Notes: generated from the letters alone by a model not told the origin. Counted from the stretch's first letter, positions 20,137-33,800 are shown. The stretch: DNA of 52,291 nucleotides from Nemertoderma westbladi (GCA_032718475.1 JAUCBJ010000210.1:1-52291); one strand, 5' to 3'. Translations and numbers: made by a program.

Positions 20137-20280
20137 GTTCATGCGTATCGCATGTGGGTCACGCATCTAATTCGCATGCGAATCGCATGGGAAAGTGTCG
20201 GGACCTTTAGAAGCGATACGCATGCGGATATCATGCGAAGTAGCCATGCGTATCGCACGTGTCTAGCATGCGATTCTCTT
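20137..20280. repeat. Cluster of GCATGC / CGATACGC inverted motifs
   Basis: CATGCGTATCGCATGTG at 20140 recurs as CATGCGTATCGCACGTG at 20245. Inverted GCGATACGCATGCG and several GCATGC palindromes lie between, so the block can fold on itself. It is possibly a small palindromic repeat. Confidence 0.5.
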
Positions 20281-21259
20281 CAGTGTAGAATAAACCAATG
20301 GCCATATATGACCAAATAAATTAACCCTATCTGGTCCGGTCTATTTTTCTACTCAATTGGCCCAGGGGGGATCGGCAGAGGGGGGTCATTTTAGACATTT
20401 GTTTATATCTTGGCTCAAAAATTATAATTTCAATGGTTTAAAGGTTTTCGAGGTCGCTGTTTACGATAAAACTTGTTAAAAAAATATTCTGGCAATGCAA
20501 CCATCATTTTTAGTGCCATCTGGTGCTCCAGAATGAAAAGTACAAAGTAGCAAAAATTTCAAACTGTTAAATTTTGCCTTTGGTTTGATAAGTCTAAAGC
20601 TATACTGTTTTTCAAGGTCGCTGATCATGATACAACTCGTTAAAATCATTCGTGGGAATATGAATGCAACTATGATCGTCGGTGCTTGTCTGCTCTGGGA
20701 CGAAAAATACAAGTAGCATAAAATTTCAAATGACAAAAATCGAATTTGGTCGGATAATATGATATTGAGTGGCATATATGTGATCTACAGTAGCATCCTA
20801 AAAAACACCTTATGTCATAAAATCAGGTTAATATTTGGTAATGATTTTGGAATATCAAATTTGTGCTACTTGTATTTTTCGTGCTGCACATTGACACATA
20901 TCCAAAAATGCCGTAATTAACAAGGTACGATATTTTTTAGTGTCATATTCGTGATCATGGATCAGCATCCCGAAAAACTCAAGGTGAAAATCAATTTGAT
21001 TTCGTGGTGATATTTAATTATCATATTTGCATAGTATTCCAGTAATCATACTGCCTTCTGTATTCTGTACTGCCCTATCATCTAGCTGTCTAGGCCTAAT
21101 GCTTGGTTTGCTCTTCTGATAATATACATACACTATACTTGAACTCATGTCACCCCATCGTTAATGCGCAGCCCCACATATACATTTGTCATGGCGCAGC
21201 GTTTCTGAACACGCGGATAATCCGGACCCACCGACGCCCATTTAACTACCGCACCCGAC
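20281..21259. repeat. Degenerate repeats of about 185 bp, otherwise empty
   Basis: The GAGGTCGCTG...AACTTGTTAAAA segment near 20447 recurs, diverged, near 20606 as AAGGTCGCTG...AACTCGTTAAAA. Both are followed by similar GAAAAxTACAAxTAGCA sequence. Weaker related text continues to about 20990. No gene is supported. Confidence 0.35.
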
Positions 21260-22450
21260 ATGGCAATGGACCCACGCAACCACCACATCTTCGTCCTGCG
21301 CAGCTCCCCACCCGCATTCGACATCGAATCCGAAAGGACAACTTGGGAACTATGGAAAGATGAATGGGACGCCTTCCTCGCCACCTCGGGTCTTCTCAAC
21401 CTGTACGTGTCCGACCCGGCTACACCTCCAGTCGCCGTTGTAACCGAATACCTCAACCGATCCACTCTACGTCTACACCGCGCTGCCCTCACAACAGCGT
21501 TCTCTCGCGCGACTAACGCCGTCGTCAAGGGGCTCGCCCTTACCGCAGCAGAAAACGCGAACTCGGAGACCGTGATTAACCGGTTGGGTCAGCACATGGA
21601 CGGCGGAACCAACAAACGCGTTTACCGTCAACATCTGGCCCGACGCCACCGTCTTCCGGAAGAGAGTCCGGAATCGTTCCTCGTTGCTCTACGCGATATA
21701 GCTACCAAGTGCGACTTCGCCCCAATCGCAACCAAGGAAGCCCACACGGAGGACCGCCTCCTGGACCAATTCACGTCCGGATTCGTCGATAAGGAGGTTA
21801 CCGAGCAACTTCTTCGGCTTCCTAACGATTCCACCCTTGGCGACGCACTCCGACTAGCACAAGCCATCTGGGCAACCCGCAAAGACGCGGCATCCCTTGC
21901 CCACCCCTCGCCCATTCCTTCTGCAGTCACCAGTCGCATCGGAGCGACACTGCGACGCATGCAGCCACCGCCCAAGGAACGGTCGAACTCGAAGTGCCCG
22001 CAATGTGGATATCCCCCTCACCTGGCAGGCAAACGTTGCCCGGGTGCTGCGGCGCACTGCCGGCACTGCAACCTGGTCGGCCACTACGACCGCATGTGCC
22101 GCAACCGCCCCACTCACAACCCAAAGACAAACTCAACCGATTGGGTACCAGACAATGCCCGGAATGCCCCAGAGTCCGCCAGTCACGCCCAAATATGGTC
22201 GACAATCCTGGAGGGACTCGACTTTGGAGCCATCCCAGCCGTCTCCGCGACCGAGAGACTCGAATCCCTAGAGACAGTGACCATCGGATTCCAGGTCACC
22301 AAGAACCCCTCACACGGAATCCCCGAACTCCAATTCCTGCCTGATTCTGGAGCTAATGTGTCCACTATCCCATGGCGAACCTTCAGGGCGTTCGGTGGTC
22401 GCCTCGAGAACCTCCGCCACCCCGACGGCGAACCAATGACGAACCACTGA
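21260..22450 (+). pseudogene. Gag and protease N-terminal part
   Basis: 396 codons. A helical gag region is followed by two adjacent zinc modules at about residues 245-285: C-P-Q-C-x10-C and C-R-H-C-N-L-V-G-H-Y-D-R-M-C. The protease core F-L-P-D-S-G-A-N-V comes next. The frame closes at TGA 22448, but the same frame continues open to about 22790 with the expected protease end, so the TGA is internal to the polyprotein. Confidence 0.75.
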
Positions 22451-22833
22451 GACTCCGATACCCCCCAGGTCCCCCACCTTGCCAATGGGAGCCGCGATGG
22501 GTGGTCGCTTAAAGGCATATTTAACGCCACACTTCGATGCGCCACCCTCGGAACTGTCTGCACTACAGACCTGTGGGTTCTCGATGGACTCCAACAGCCT
22601 CTCCTCTCCCGACGGGCGTGCTTCACCTTGGGCATCCTGCGGAGCCCGATACTCCGCGGTGGCGACCTCACGGCGACAACGAACTACTCATATTCAGAGC
22701 AAACCAAGCCCACTGCAATGCCGTTACCAACCAAAGCCACCAATAATACGGCGCCGACTGGGCCAGCCATCGCCCCGATAGCGCCGGTTACCCCCCCCCC
22801 TCTACCGTTCCACAAGCCACCACCATACCCCCA
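22451..22833 (+). pseudogene. Protease end and Pro-rich linker (after internal TGA)
   Basis: In the gag frame this segment encodes a protease-like end (T-D-L-W-V-L-D-G-L and L-L-S-R-R-A). A Pro/Thr-rich linker then runs into a C run at 22793-22801, after which the RT lies in another frame. Confidence 0.6.
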
Positions 22834-24360
22834 GTGGCGTCCGTCAAAGCCGACTGGGAAGCGCTCGAACGCCGCTTTCCCCGCCCACTCTCAGGGCAGT
22901 GTCGCATAATGACCGGCGGGGAAATAACAATCAAACTCATCCCTGGCGTCCGACCTAACCAATGCTACACTAATCGAACCATCCCCGTCAACATGGAGGC
23001 GGCATTCAACCAGGAACTCGACACCCAGATCGCTATGGGTATACTGGAACCCGCCGGAGACGAGAATAACCCGGGCGAGTGGCTCAGCCCGATGGTCGTT
23101 ACACGCAAAAAGAGCAACCCCAACAAAGTTCGCATAACGGTCGATCTGCGCGAACTTAATAAAGCTACGGTTTGCCCGAGCTACTTCTCCGACTCCCCAT
23201 TCCACGTCGTTTCCAAAATCCCAACCTCGGCCCGGTACTTTACCGTCCTCGATGGCCTGAAGGGCTTCCACCAGGTGGGTCTTGACCTTGCCAGCCGCCG
23301 CCTCACTACCTTCGCCACCCCACGTGGCCGTTTCCGCTACCGGCAGATGCCCATGGGGTGGCACGGAAGCTCGGATGTGTTCAACGCGAGGATGGCCCGA
23401 GCACTCCATGGGATTCCCGACATCGGACGGATCGTGGAGGATGTCATCATCCACACGGAGACAGCCGAACAACACCCGGAAGCAGTCGCTCGCGTTCTAG
23501 CCGCCTGCAATGCCGCCAACATATCTATAAACACGGACAAGCTACCTCGAGGAGGCTACCTCGTCAGTCACGGCAACTACCAGATCGACCCATCCCTCAC
23601 TGACGACCTCCGTAACTTTCCGGTTCCAACCAACCGTCGCGAACTTCGGTCCTTCCTCGGCCTCGCACAACAGTTGGGAAACTCGACTCCGGAGATTTCC
23701 CAACTCGTCGAGCCACTGCGCAGCCTCAATACGGACCGCACCACCTGGGTTTGGCTGCCGCAACACCAGACCGCCTTCGAGTCCACCCGATCAGCGCTAT
23801 CCAGCCCACTCTACCTCTCCGGCTTCCACCCCGACAGGAAAACCGAACTGCTGACAGACGCCTCTCGACTCAATGGCCTTGGATTCCTCCTACGCCAATG
23901 GGACCCGACTCCAAACCGCTGGCTGACCATCCAGTGCGGCTCTCGGACCCTCGCCAAACACGAGGCTAACTGGTCCGGGATGGCCGAACTGGAGGCCCTC
24001 GGAGCGGCCTGGGCGGCACACAAGTGCCGCTACTTCCTGGATGGGCTAAACCACTTCGACCTCGTCACAGACTGTAGCCCCCTCATACCCATCCTGAATG
24101 ATAGGGGCTGTTGCGCTATACCGAATAGACCGATGGTCGGCGGGGTTGCTGTCCCCATGACTGAGGCTGCATTACAAACCAAAATTGCCATCTCCAGGCG
24201 CTGGAGCAGAAACTGGCGTGACTGTGGTTCGTGGGTGGCACTGTGGAGACGAGCCCCGATCTCCCGGGGGAAGGTGGATGTCTCTGGACCGGGGCGGCCA
24301 AAGGTCTCAAAGCAACGGGGTGAAAGAAATGGCCCCGGTCCATTAGGTCGCGATACTTAG
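22834..24360 (+). pseudogene. Reverse transcriptase and RNase H
   Basis: 508 codons, open beyond the ATG on both sides of the frame break. RT fingers and palm are clear (V-R-I-T-V-D-L-R-E-L-N, Q-M-P-M-G-W). The catalytic Y-x-D-D box reads I-V-E-D (about 23431-23442): the first Asp is Glu, so RT is probably inactive. RNase H shows L-L-T-D-A-S, A-E-L-E-A-L and V-T-D-C-S. The last 80 or so codons are unrelated to a connection or integrase domain. Confidence 0.8.
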
Positions 24361-26780
24361 AGTTTTTAATGCGCTCCGCCCTCTGCCCCCTCAGCTGAGT
24401 GCCCCCCGCCGCGCCAATGATGGTTTGTTGAAGGTGGCTGGGGGCCAGTGGATCTATTAATAATTATCGCAAAGATATGATAAGGTAGGCCTACGTGATA
24501 TTAGTTTCTCAAACCAAAGCTATCCATCCATTGACGTCCAAATATATCCAATTTCTCAATCCATACTAATCACTATGTAATAATGTACACTGTAATGCAA
24601 TAATGTCAATGTCCAACCAAACAATGAGTTGAGTGTTATCAGACCAGCCTCCGAGAAATGTTAGGCTAACGGCACCTCGCTCTGTCGCATCAGTTTTTGT
24701 AGTGGTCTAGTTCCAAGTTCCAGGCTACCAGAATCCGTTAGTGGATGATATAGAATCTGCACATCCTGACATCTGTGCAACTCCTGAACTCAGGCGAGCA
24801 TTTTACAGATGGTGGTCGAATTTATATGGTCTTGTACCGCGAAACCGTGTATTATTTACAGATGTAGGCTAAATTTTGGGTCTTGTACCGTGCACAGTAC
24901 TGGTGGTCCTACACAGCTACTGCTATTTTGCCTAATACAGGTCCCAGAGGTAAATCCTTAACCCAAGGGCTGTTACCTCTCTGACTGACAGCGCAACAGC
25001 CCTCTCTCCACATAGCGCCGCCAACCCATCCATCCATTGGTTGAGATCGGTATCGTCCTTAGCAACGAACAACCACTCGGGCCGCCTTTTTAACATTTAA
25101 AGTTTTTTTAACATATTAACAATCTTACTGATATTATTTCATACAATAAGCAGGACAAAATAATCTCCACTCCAGTTAAAGTTTAACGGTATATACTATA
25201 TATCCATCCATCTTACTCATCGCTGTCGCTATCAAGTATTATTAGTTGCATGGCCAATGGAATTTGGTCCTGGAAATGGCAGAGGTAAAGATAACGTTGA
25301 TTTACCACGTCTGGGTTGATGGTTCTCTTCACACGATAACAGCAAGGGTGGACCAATCAACTGATAGCTCCTGAAATGATGTCGTCGATTACTCCGGATA
25401 TCCTGAGTTTGAATTTCCTTCCGGAGTTGTTTTAATGAATAACCATTAGCTTTCATGTCTCGACATAATAATTTAGTAAGGAAATTTAGTAAGGAAGGTA
25501 ATAGAAGTTATTGTCAATCATATTATTACTATGTATTATAATTTCAGCTCTATAATATTCACCACCACCATATTTTACTTCATATGTATTAACTTTGCCA
25601 ATTAAATCCCGTTGAAAATTCCTAACTTCTCTCTCTAAGTCAACCGCCCATGCCATATTGCTTTGTCATGCCGACAATATACAATTGCGTGTGTAATATC
25701 CATATCAATTGTTTAGAACATTTAGAACATCTATTTTGAGATATTGCTGTTTTAATCCGTGAATAATAATCGGGTATAATAATAATCGCATAATAATGCA
25801 GTGATAATACAGTAATACAGTAATAATAAAGAATAGGGCCTAGCCTACATCAGATGTCATGATATAGGATGCCTTGGGCTGAATTTTGAATAATAGAGAA
25901 GCTATTGAACCCCTAACCCTACAGTACCGGTAGGTATATTAAACAGCCTCTGCCTTTAAACATCCTCTACCTATTGCTATAATAATAGGCTTATAATAGA
26001 CCCCTAACTAACAGCCTAAGGCAGGTATAGCGTATAGATAAGCAGCGTCACTGAAAGTACAATTTATAGAATTTAAATTTCCCTCTACTACCAGAGAACT
26101 CAATATTCTCACTGGATTTTACACTTACCTTAGCAGCTCCCTACCACGCACCTTAACAAGCTACCACCGACCTTAGCACGCTACCATACCGACCTTAGCA
26201 CGCTACCACGCACCTTAGGCATTCCTACTCATGACAGCGTGCTACTGAACCACTTGAACAATTTTGTACAAATATCTATACCAATGCAACAAGGACTTCG
26301 TAATATAATCTTTGAATAACGTAAAAACTTAACTATTTAAATGGAAAATAATGCAAATAAATTCAAACTAAATATTTCAAAATTTTTATGGATCTATTTG
26401 AGATATAATTCCATAAAATAAATGTAAAATGACATAAATGATGTTATAAAAAGGTTAGCTTATATTTATGGTGGCGTTTGGAGCCAAGTTAATAGTTTAT
26501 AGCTACTGGTTATTAATAACTACCGATAGGTAATGCAGTCAGGCAATTAATAATAAATTCCAATTATTGTTTAAGTGGTAACCATGCCATGACGGCGTGA
26601 CTTTACGGTCTCGCCGACGTCGGTACATATTACATAAATAGTATACACCAATACAATACTAAATGTACAGGCCAATACAATGCTGTAATGTCTTCTAAAG
26701 TATAGTAAAGTGCTAAATAAAAACTAGCTTTTAGTACTAACGACATTGAGTAATTTACAATTTTTGAATAATAACTTTAA
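24361..26780. other. Intergenic sequence, mostly unassigned
   Basis: AT-rich with many AGGCCT palindromes. A minus-strand 74-codon ORF at 25232-25456 has basic and Pro-rich content but no recognised domain, and I do not call it a gene. The piece at 26391-26775 is a truncated, diverged copy of the MITE at 26921-27411. It shares the GTGGCGTTTGGAGCC core and the GGCCAATACAATGCTGTAAT segment. Confidence 0.4.
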
Positions 26781-26920
26781 ATACTTGTGTGTAAAAGTAG
26801 CACTTTACAGAGTGATGATCCGAGTGGCTTTGATACACGAACGAAAGTTAGTGAGTGAGTGAAAATAAAGCCACGAGGATCAGAACACTGTAAAGTACTT
26901 TGCAACAAGTATGTATGTCG

Positions 26921-27411
26921 TTTTATTCTAAAATTGTAACATTACGAAATGATTGTACATATACATTACAAGTGATAGAAACTGCACAAATTATATTAGT
27001 TGCTGTATAAATAAATGTAAAAATGACATAAATTATGTTATAAATAAGTTAGCCTATATTTATGGTGGCGTTTTGGAGCCATATGTTATAATAATATAGC
27101 TAGGCCCTACTGGTTATTAATAGCTATACCCCGTCTACCGGTAGGTAATGCAGTAGGCCTATCTGACTGTCAGGCAAATTCCCACCTATTATTTACGTGG
27201 TACTCAATGACGGCTTTAAGTAATGTCCCCTTAGTGGACATTACTTAACACCGCCATGGGTTACCACGTAATCAATAACACCAAATACAATACTAAATGT
27301 ACAGGCCAATACAATGCTGTAATGTCCTCTAAAGTAGTAAAGTGCTAAATTACAACTCACTGTTAATACTAACGGCGTTGAGTTGAGTAATGTTACAATT
27401 TTGGAATAAAA
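26921..27411. mobile_element. MITE copy 1 (491 bp, 23-bp TIRs)
   Basis: Terminal inverted repeats TTTTATTCTAAAATTGTAAC... at 26921-26943 and 27389-27411 match at 22 of 23 positions. A perfect inner palindrome-like hairpin (AAGTAATGTCC / GGACATTACTT) lies near 27218-27248. There is no ORF. A second copy in opposite orientation is at 45549-46036. Both copies carry the same extra block (26805-26920 here) on one side, so that block may belong to a larger unit. Confidence 0.7.
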
Positions 27412-27737
27412 TACTGCGTATATTACTTTTAAAACACAAATTTTATGTTTAATACCACCTACCTGCCTTTCATCAATCCTCTGTACAGCTGTAGGAATTG
27501 CATTGCATATTCCAGTTCTGCCTGCAGTATTCTGATATTACAGTACTGGTGTATTTAGGTATGCTTATTGCTAATTGTTGGGGTTTTAGAGTTCAGGAGT
27601 TCTCAGTTGTGGAAAGCGAATTAGGCCCTATGGGATTGGTCAGTTAGTACAGTCTGACAGTACAGCAATAGTCCAGTAGTCTGGTACCGGTAGTATAACT
27701 GTCAGACTGTATAACGGAGTGCTGGAGTGACTGAGTG

Positions 27738-27828
27738 ATGACCGATGATGTGATCGCGATGACTGAAAATTCCAGTCACGAAGACTTTGTGGAGGCAGTT
27801 GAGGTACCAACAGAGGCCGATTCTGAGG
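27738..27828 (+). CDS. LRRC27: LRRC27-like exon 1
   Basis: Begins at ATG with an in-frame TGA at 27732-27734. It encodes 30 acidic residues and ends in phase 1 at GAG-G followed by GTAAGC. The 5' UTR start is not defined. Confidence 0.65.
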
Positions 27829-30800
27829 GTAAGCTTAAATAAAAAATATCGGACGGGTCTGCTTGCGGGTACCGGTACCGTACTGCCTGACTGCGTACCG
27901 TACTGCGTTAGGTAGGCTACTCTACGTCTGTACGTCCATTCCATATTCCTATATTCTAACAGTACCGGTATGACTGATCCACAATTCAGCAATTCTAGCA
28001 ATTATATTCCTATATAAAAACAACTTCTGAACTTGATCTGTTGATAGGCCTACTAAAACAGTAAAAGGTCTTTTGGTCTTTCACTGGCTGACTGGTGCTC
28101 TGTTTGCGATCAAGTCACGATAAGGTTAATTGAATGATGGTTCCTGAAAGCGGGAATGCCCTGTCTAGTTTGGTATGGATCTTCTCTAGCGGGTACCTAG
28201 CTGTCTGGCGTGCGTAGCCTACATGCCTACCTTACCTTCAGAGCTTCAAGCTTCCACAAGCCAATAACAGAATACAGTAATAACTGACAGGAATAAGGTG
28301 TAGCAGTAGCTTACCCCGTGCCTCCGGCCTTTATAGGCCTAGTTTTTGCATCTATATCGGAAAAGCTTTCTGTGTAGAAATGTGCTGCTTTGGGTGATTT
28401 ACCAAACGGAATTTGTCAATCTGTCAATCATTCTCCCATTTGACTTGATTGGGTGGTGGGTCCCCTGTATCTTTAAACTTTAACCCAGTGCCGAGTTGGC
28501 ATTATCTTTGCCAATAACGCAAACTGCGAACAATTATATTGTTTACTTCCCCTTTTGTATTGTAGGTTACGAATACGATTTAGAGTTGCCTAAAATCTCA
28601 TCGGGACAGCGGGCGGCTGTCGAGATTATCAAGGCGGCATTGGAGACGGGGTGCAAGGAACTAATTCTGTCCAATCTAAAGTTGGAGGAAATACCGAAGA
28701 ATTTGGATCAGTTGACTCAACTTGAGGTAAAAATACTGAAATAAACTTATCTTTTATTAGTTTCCCTTAATTTCGGGAACTTCCGGTATCTTTTATTGAC
28801 ATATTTCACGAAGAGTTGGTGGATCATTCCTTTTCCATCTAGCTGTATGGTTTGGGTTCCTGGTTTGATTAAATATTACAGCTAGGCAGTTGTCGTTTCG
28901 CCCCCAGACCAATTCATCGACATGGGGATGCTTCTAGCGAGTGGCCTCCTGCGAGTGCCGCCATACCCGCGATTCAGGTAACAGCCAAGAGAGAAGAGAT
29001 TCGGTTTACCTCCGCTTCCACGTTATCCTTTTGGTCGAAAGTCAGAAATCTTGAAAATATTTCGAAATGTATTTTGCTTTTTAGTGTATTGTATTTGTAT
29101 TATATTCCACCACCACGTAGATGAGAGGTTATGATCTTATGAATATAATGTAAATAGCTTTATAGTTAAATAAATAGTTAAATTAATAAACTTAATAGTT
29201 AAATAAAGTGGTTTCGCGGATTTAATTAAATATTTTTGACTTTATCTCCTCAGCATCTTTACCTTGATGGAAACCTCATCTCCGAGATCCCGAGTCAGTT
29301 GTTGGCCGATCTGCCCAACCTGCGCTGGCTCGATCTCCGATTCAACAAGCTCGCCCACCTGCCGGACACCGTGGGCTACCTGCGGCGTCTGCGTTGCCTC
29401 CTGCTGGACGGGAACCGACTCACCCAGCTGCCCACCCCGCTGGGTAGGATACGGACTCTACACGGACTCAATATCGGCTCCAATCCTATCGAGTTCCCAG
29501 CCCAGCAAGTAAAACTAATATAATAATAATTAATAATTAAACGCTCTAATTGACCAAAGTACGCCTAAATAATATTTTTATTAATCATTTCAGTAAATTA
29601 TTGATTAAAAAATTCATTGGATAGAGACTAGGGGAGTAAGTGGGGCGCACAGGAAATAGCTATAATTGAGTCGTCGCCCTTATTTTTTTTATATTTGATC
29701 CCTTCCAGGTTTTAGCTAAAGGAACCCGTTTTATCTGTAAATACCTGCGGGAGGCAGACAAGGTGATAATTAGACAGGGTCACCAAGGGAACAATAATGG
29801 TTCTATATCGAACAGTTTCAGCGATCTGCAGGTTAGAATAGAAGTCCAATCGAAAAACACTATAAAATAGACAAAACTGAATGAATTAGTTTAATCATTA
29901 ACCCTTTCGATCCCGAATTAATTTCTGTGGTAAATAAAATTATTTTTTTGTCAAAATACCTTAATTGGGATACAAATGAACTAGTAAGATGAAAATTAAA
30001 TAATGTTCATATTATCTTCATTCAGTTTAGAGACGTTCCATATATGGTACAACGGGATCTTGGGGTAAATTTATTTAAATTAAAAAATTCGTGAAAAATG
30101 CATTTCCTTGTTTAATTAATAATAAAAATATTGAAATATTGATAACAATATAACAATTACTAGATTCTATGCCTGTTGTTGGTTCGTTGGTATGTGTATG
30201 TATTATTTTTTATTTCACCTAATTCAATGTATTAGGCAATAATTCACATAATCAATAATCATACCAGAGTTCAATAATACAGTTCAATCATACCCTATAC
30301 AATGGTAGTCTAGAAAGCAGTTTCGATCCGGTCGTATACACAGGAAGATAGAGCATTTAAGGAATGATATCTGTGATTTCATGCCGCAGTGACGGCAGCG
30401 CTGTCGATCAGATACTGGGACCATCCCAGGGAAATGGGCAATTATATCATGCCGTATATCCATGGCAGGAGAAGGGGCATTCGACCTATGGTGACGTGGA
30501 GTTGACACTATCAGTCTCAAATCCCACAAACGCCCCCGAAACACTTGGTGCTGGACTAGAGGTAGCAGAGTCTCCTCCTGGACGGCCTCGCTTCCTCGAT
30601 TTCTTCCATTTCCTTTGGGACGAATAATAATGTCTCCATCCATAGGCATATTGCTGTATTGTTACGCTACACTGTACCAGTATATCTGCCCAACCAGAGA
30701 GCAACACCCTACAGCGTGGGTGTAGGTAGGCCTACCTCCAATATTACTATAGGCCTACCTAACTGATGAAATAGATAGCTCTGTAAAACATACCGGTCAG

Positions 30801-33800
30801 TACCAGCAAATGGCGGTGTACCAAGATAGGCCTATCATCTATCAGACATCATTGTTGAATGTTCGTTACACTACACAGTCCGGCGCCCGAGCTAACTAGG
30901 TACTAGGCCATTTACCATCCTACTGTACTTAATTGCTGAATATTACAGTAACACAGAATGGCAATACTGCAATATAGTGCTGTAGAGCAGTAGTGTAAAA
31001 AAATCTAATCATACTGTACATGCCCGGTGGCCCATATATGCCCACCTGTTTAAACTAATCAGCTCATTCAGTGATTTGGTAATGGCCTATTGTTATTGGT
31101 TGGAAATGTTAGTGGAGATGTCAGCCAATTTGCAATTTGCTCATATTTTTTTCAAGAGGTGTACCATCCATTGTAGTGATTGGGAACTGTCAATATTTCA
31201 GGAAAAATATTGCCAAGAACAGCTATTATGAAGTAGCCAATATCGGGGACTTGTTGGCAATGGCAGTACTGTAAAATTACGTTTTGAGCAAATCCATGTA
31301 TTTTTTTTTCTAATTAAATGCAATAGTCCCTGAATTTAAAGTTTCTTTGAATGCAATTTATACCCTAAATGTAGTGCCTATATATGGTACTTTGCTTTGG
31401 GATCGAAAGGGTTAATATACAATATAGTCCTCGTTCTTCGGAAAAAACAGTAAAATAACCAAGTCTTTATTGTCTTAATTATTTAATTAATTAATTTTAT
31501 TCGTTTCACTTGGATCCCCTCTATCAATGTGTTGCATTTCTTATTATTTTAGGTATTCGAGTCTGGATCAGATGAGAGCGAGGATTGGACCAGTTATAAC
31601 ACTCGTTTGTTCGGTTCCCGACCAAACGACGGAGTTCCTACGCGCACCTAGTGAGTTTATAGATGGGGGGGGGGGGGGGGGGGGGGTTACAAAGTACCCT
31701 AGTAGGACCCCCTCCATCCCCACATTAAGGCAGAACTTAACACATTCCTTAACAAATGCTAAGTTTATTTTACTTTTATATATTTCCAGTTCTGCTGACC
31801 CAGGAATGCGACTCAAGTCCCGCACCGCGGTCTTCCATAAACCCCAGACCCAAGAGGACCACAGACGGGTGGTCAGGAAAGGTCTCCCTCCTTTAGCCGC
31901 ACGGTGAGTTATAAAAAGTTATATTTTTTCTACCGGAAGTAAAATAAGCTTTATATTCAAACCCGTCACGAGTTCAGAAAACAAGAACGTGAACTGTAAA
32001 TAAATTATTTTATCTGTATTATAGGGGAATAAGATTGCTCTTTATCTCCCTAGGGAGATAAAGTGTCACATAAAAATACATGTTATTAGCGGGATTTAAA
32101 GCGCCGTCATATAGAGCGGCACAAGAGTCTAAAATACTCGAAAAACATACGGCCCGAGTGTGGGATAGTTACAGCGTAAAGAGAACCCGACCTCGAGGTC
32201 ACTGTAATCGATTTTTCGCGCCTCCGTAGTCAAACATACAGAAATACACTCCGTCATGATTCTGATTTAAAAATGCTATAATCCCTACACAATTATTCCC
32301 TTCCCCCCCTTTCCCACCGTAATATTTTATTCCGTTAATATCCACTATTAATTACAACATATTTCCATCCCAGACATCCTTAACCGCCCTCACCCACAAT
32401 TCCAACCAATATTGCCGGCTACTCCCCTACAAATTATCGCTATCCAATGAAGGAGGTCGGTCGCTACACAACCTCCCTCCTTTCTCTCATTGGCCCCTCA
32501 GTACGCCAACCTTCACCCAACTATTAATCTCACCCAGTTATTAACAAAGGAATAATTGATAACCATCAAACTCTATTGCCATTCATTAGTAATAATCGGT
32601 TATTGGTCAGTCTAACAATCACGTATTAATTATAATTTACATGGGTTGAACGTAAAATCACTGCACAAGAAAGACAAACTGTGTTTAGGTGATAATTAGG
32701 GGTCAACTTCTTAATGACCGCACAACGGGTTTAAAATGGGTTTATATGGAAAAGTCAGTCACAAAAACCAGCCTTCATAGTTGGCCGCCTCGGCAACTAA
32801 ACTAGGCTCTGCTCCAAGGTATTGGACTTTTTTCTTCCCAGGCCGGCCTTAGCGGGTTCGCGGTTGATGGGAAGGTAAGACGTTACCGCCTAGAACTGGG
32901 ATCTCTGGCTAACCTGCCCCAGAGCGCTAGCGCACTCTGTCCACTGGCTACTTTGTTCCTTTCAGGACCGACTATTTCGTTTTGGGGGCAAAGTAGCAGT
33001 GTCCCTATAGGCTTTGACTCTGTTCGCTGGCTATACCAGTTCATCCCAGGCTCGCCAGGATCGGCGACTGTAGTTTTGAGGGCAAAGTAACAGCTAACCA
33101 TTTGCGTCCAATCGGTCCCACCCCTGTTTGGACTCGGATGGTAACCTGGTGTTCTGCACTTATCACCAAGTTCCAATAGCGTGAAGCTGCACCAAGTTTA
33201 TTACGATTTTCCATAACTTTGACGATTTTATACGATAACCTTTTGGTTATAGAGTATTTTTGGCATAACGAAACGACTATAAATACTGTATTTCTCTGTA
33301 TATTTTGGATTGTTTTTTAATATTTTGAGGCTATACTTTGGATCCTAACGGATCCAAAGCACCCCTCGCCCGGTTTCTCTTTTTCCTCATCCCAGAGGTT
33401 TTTCTATGGTGTTTCAGTTCACCATTTTTATATGCCAGAAGGGAGCAATGTACATCTTGGGAAGAACAGAAATCACTGTGTTTTTGCACTATATTGAAAG
33501 GTTGTGGATGTCCGTAAATAACAAGTCATTGAAGGACCGTGTGCTAGTGGAAATATTTTTATGACAGCCGGGAACCAAAGCAATAATGGAAAAGGGGAAT
33601 TATTAGAGATTCAAAGCCGTTTTAGGAGCTTATCGTGCCAAGAGGCACGCTAAATCCATTACAGCCACGGACGTCGTGTTAGCGTCGAGAACTTCCTGGT
33701 TACGAGGATTGGAAAGGAACGATGAGTAATCCGGTCGTCGGTCGTCCCGAATATATAGGAAACAGGAAGATGGGAAATATGTGGATTTGGGAGACGCGCA

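Larger units (their letters stand above)
21260..24360 (+). mobile_element. GC-rich gypsy-like retroelement remnant (gag-pro-RT-RH)
   Basis: The base composition (well above 50 % GC) contrasts sharply with the AT-rich flanks. The order is gag with two zinc knuckles, protease, RT, RNase H. No integrase and no LTR pair were found. The reading frame is broken by a TGA at 22448-22450 and by a shift in the C run near 22793-22801. Sequence after the RNase H loses similarity at about 24110, suggesting 3' truncation or rearrangement. Confidence 0.8.

Noticed and set aside
21145-24343. Many minus-strand and off-frame ORFs across the GC-rich retroelement
   Set aside because: Shadows of the gag-pol frame in GC-rich DNA. 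Only the plus-strand frame shows zinc knuckles, protease, RT and RNase H.
20281-24700. LTRs for the GC-rich retroelement
   Set aside because: I found no matching direct repeats on both sides.
32883-33176. 97-codon minus-strand ORF in intron 6
   Set aside because: No recognisable domain or neighbouring element structure. The GC-rich local composition alone can explain it.
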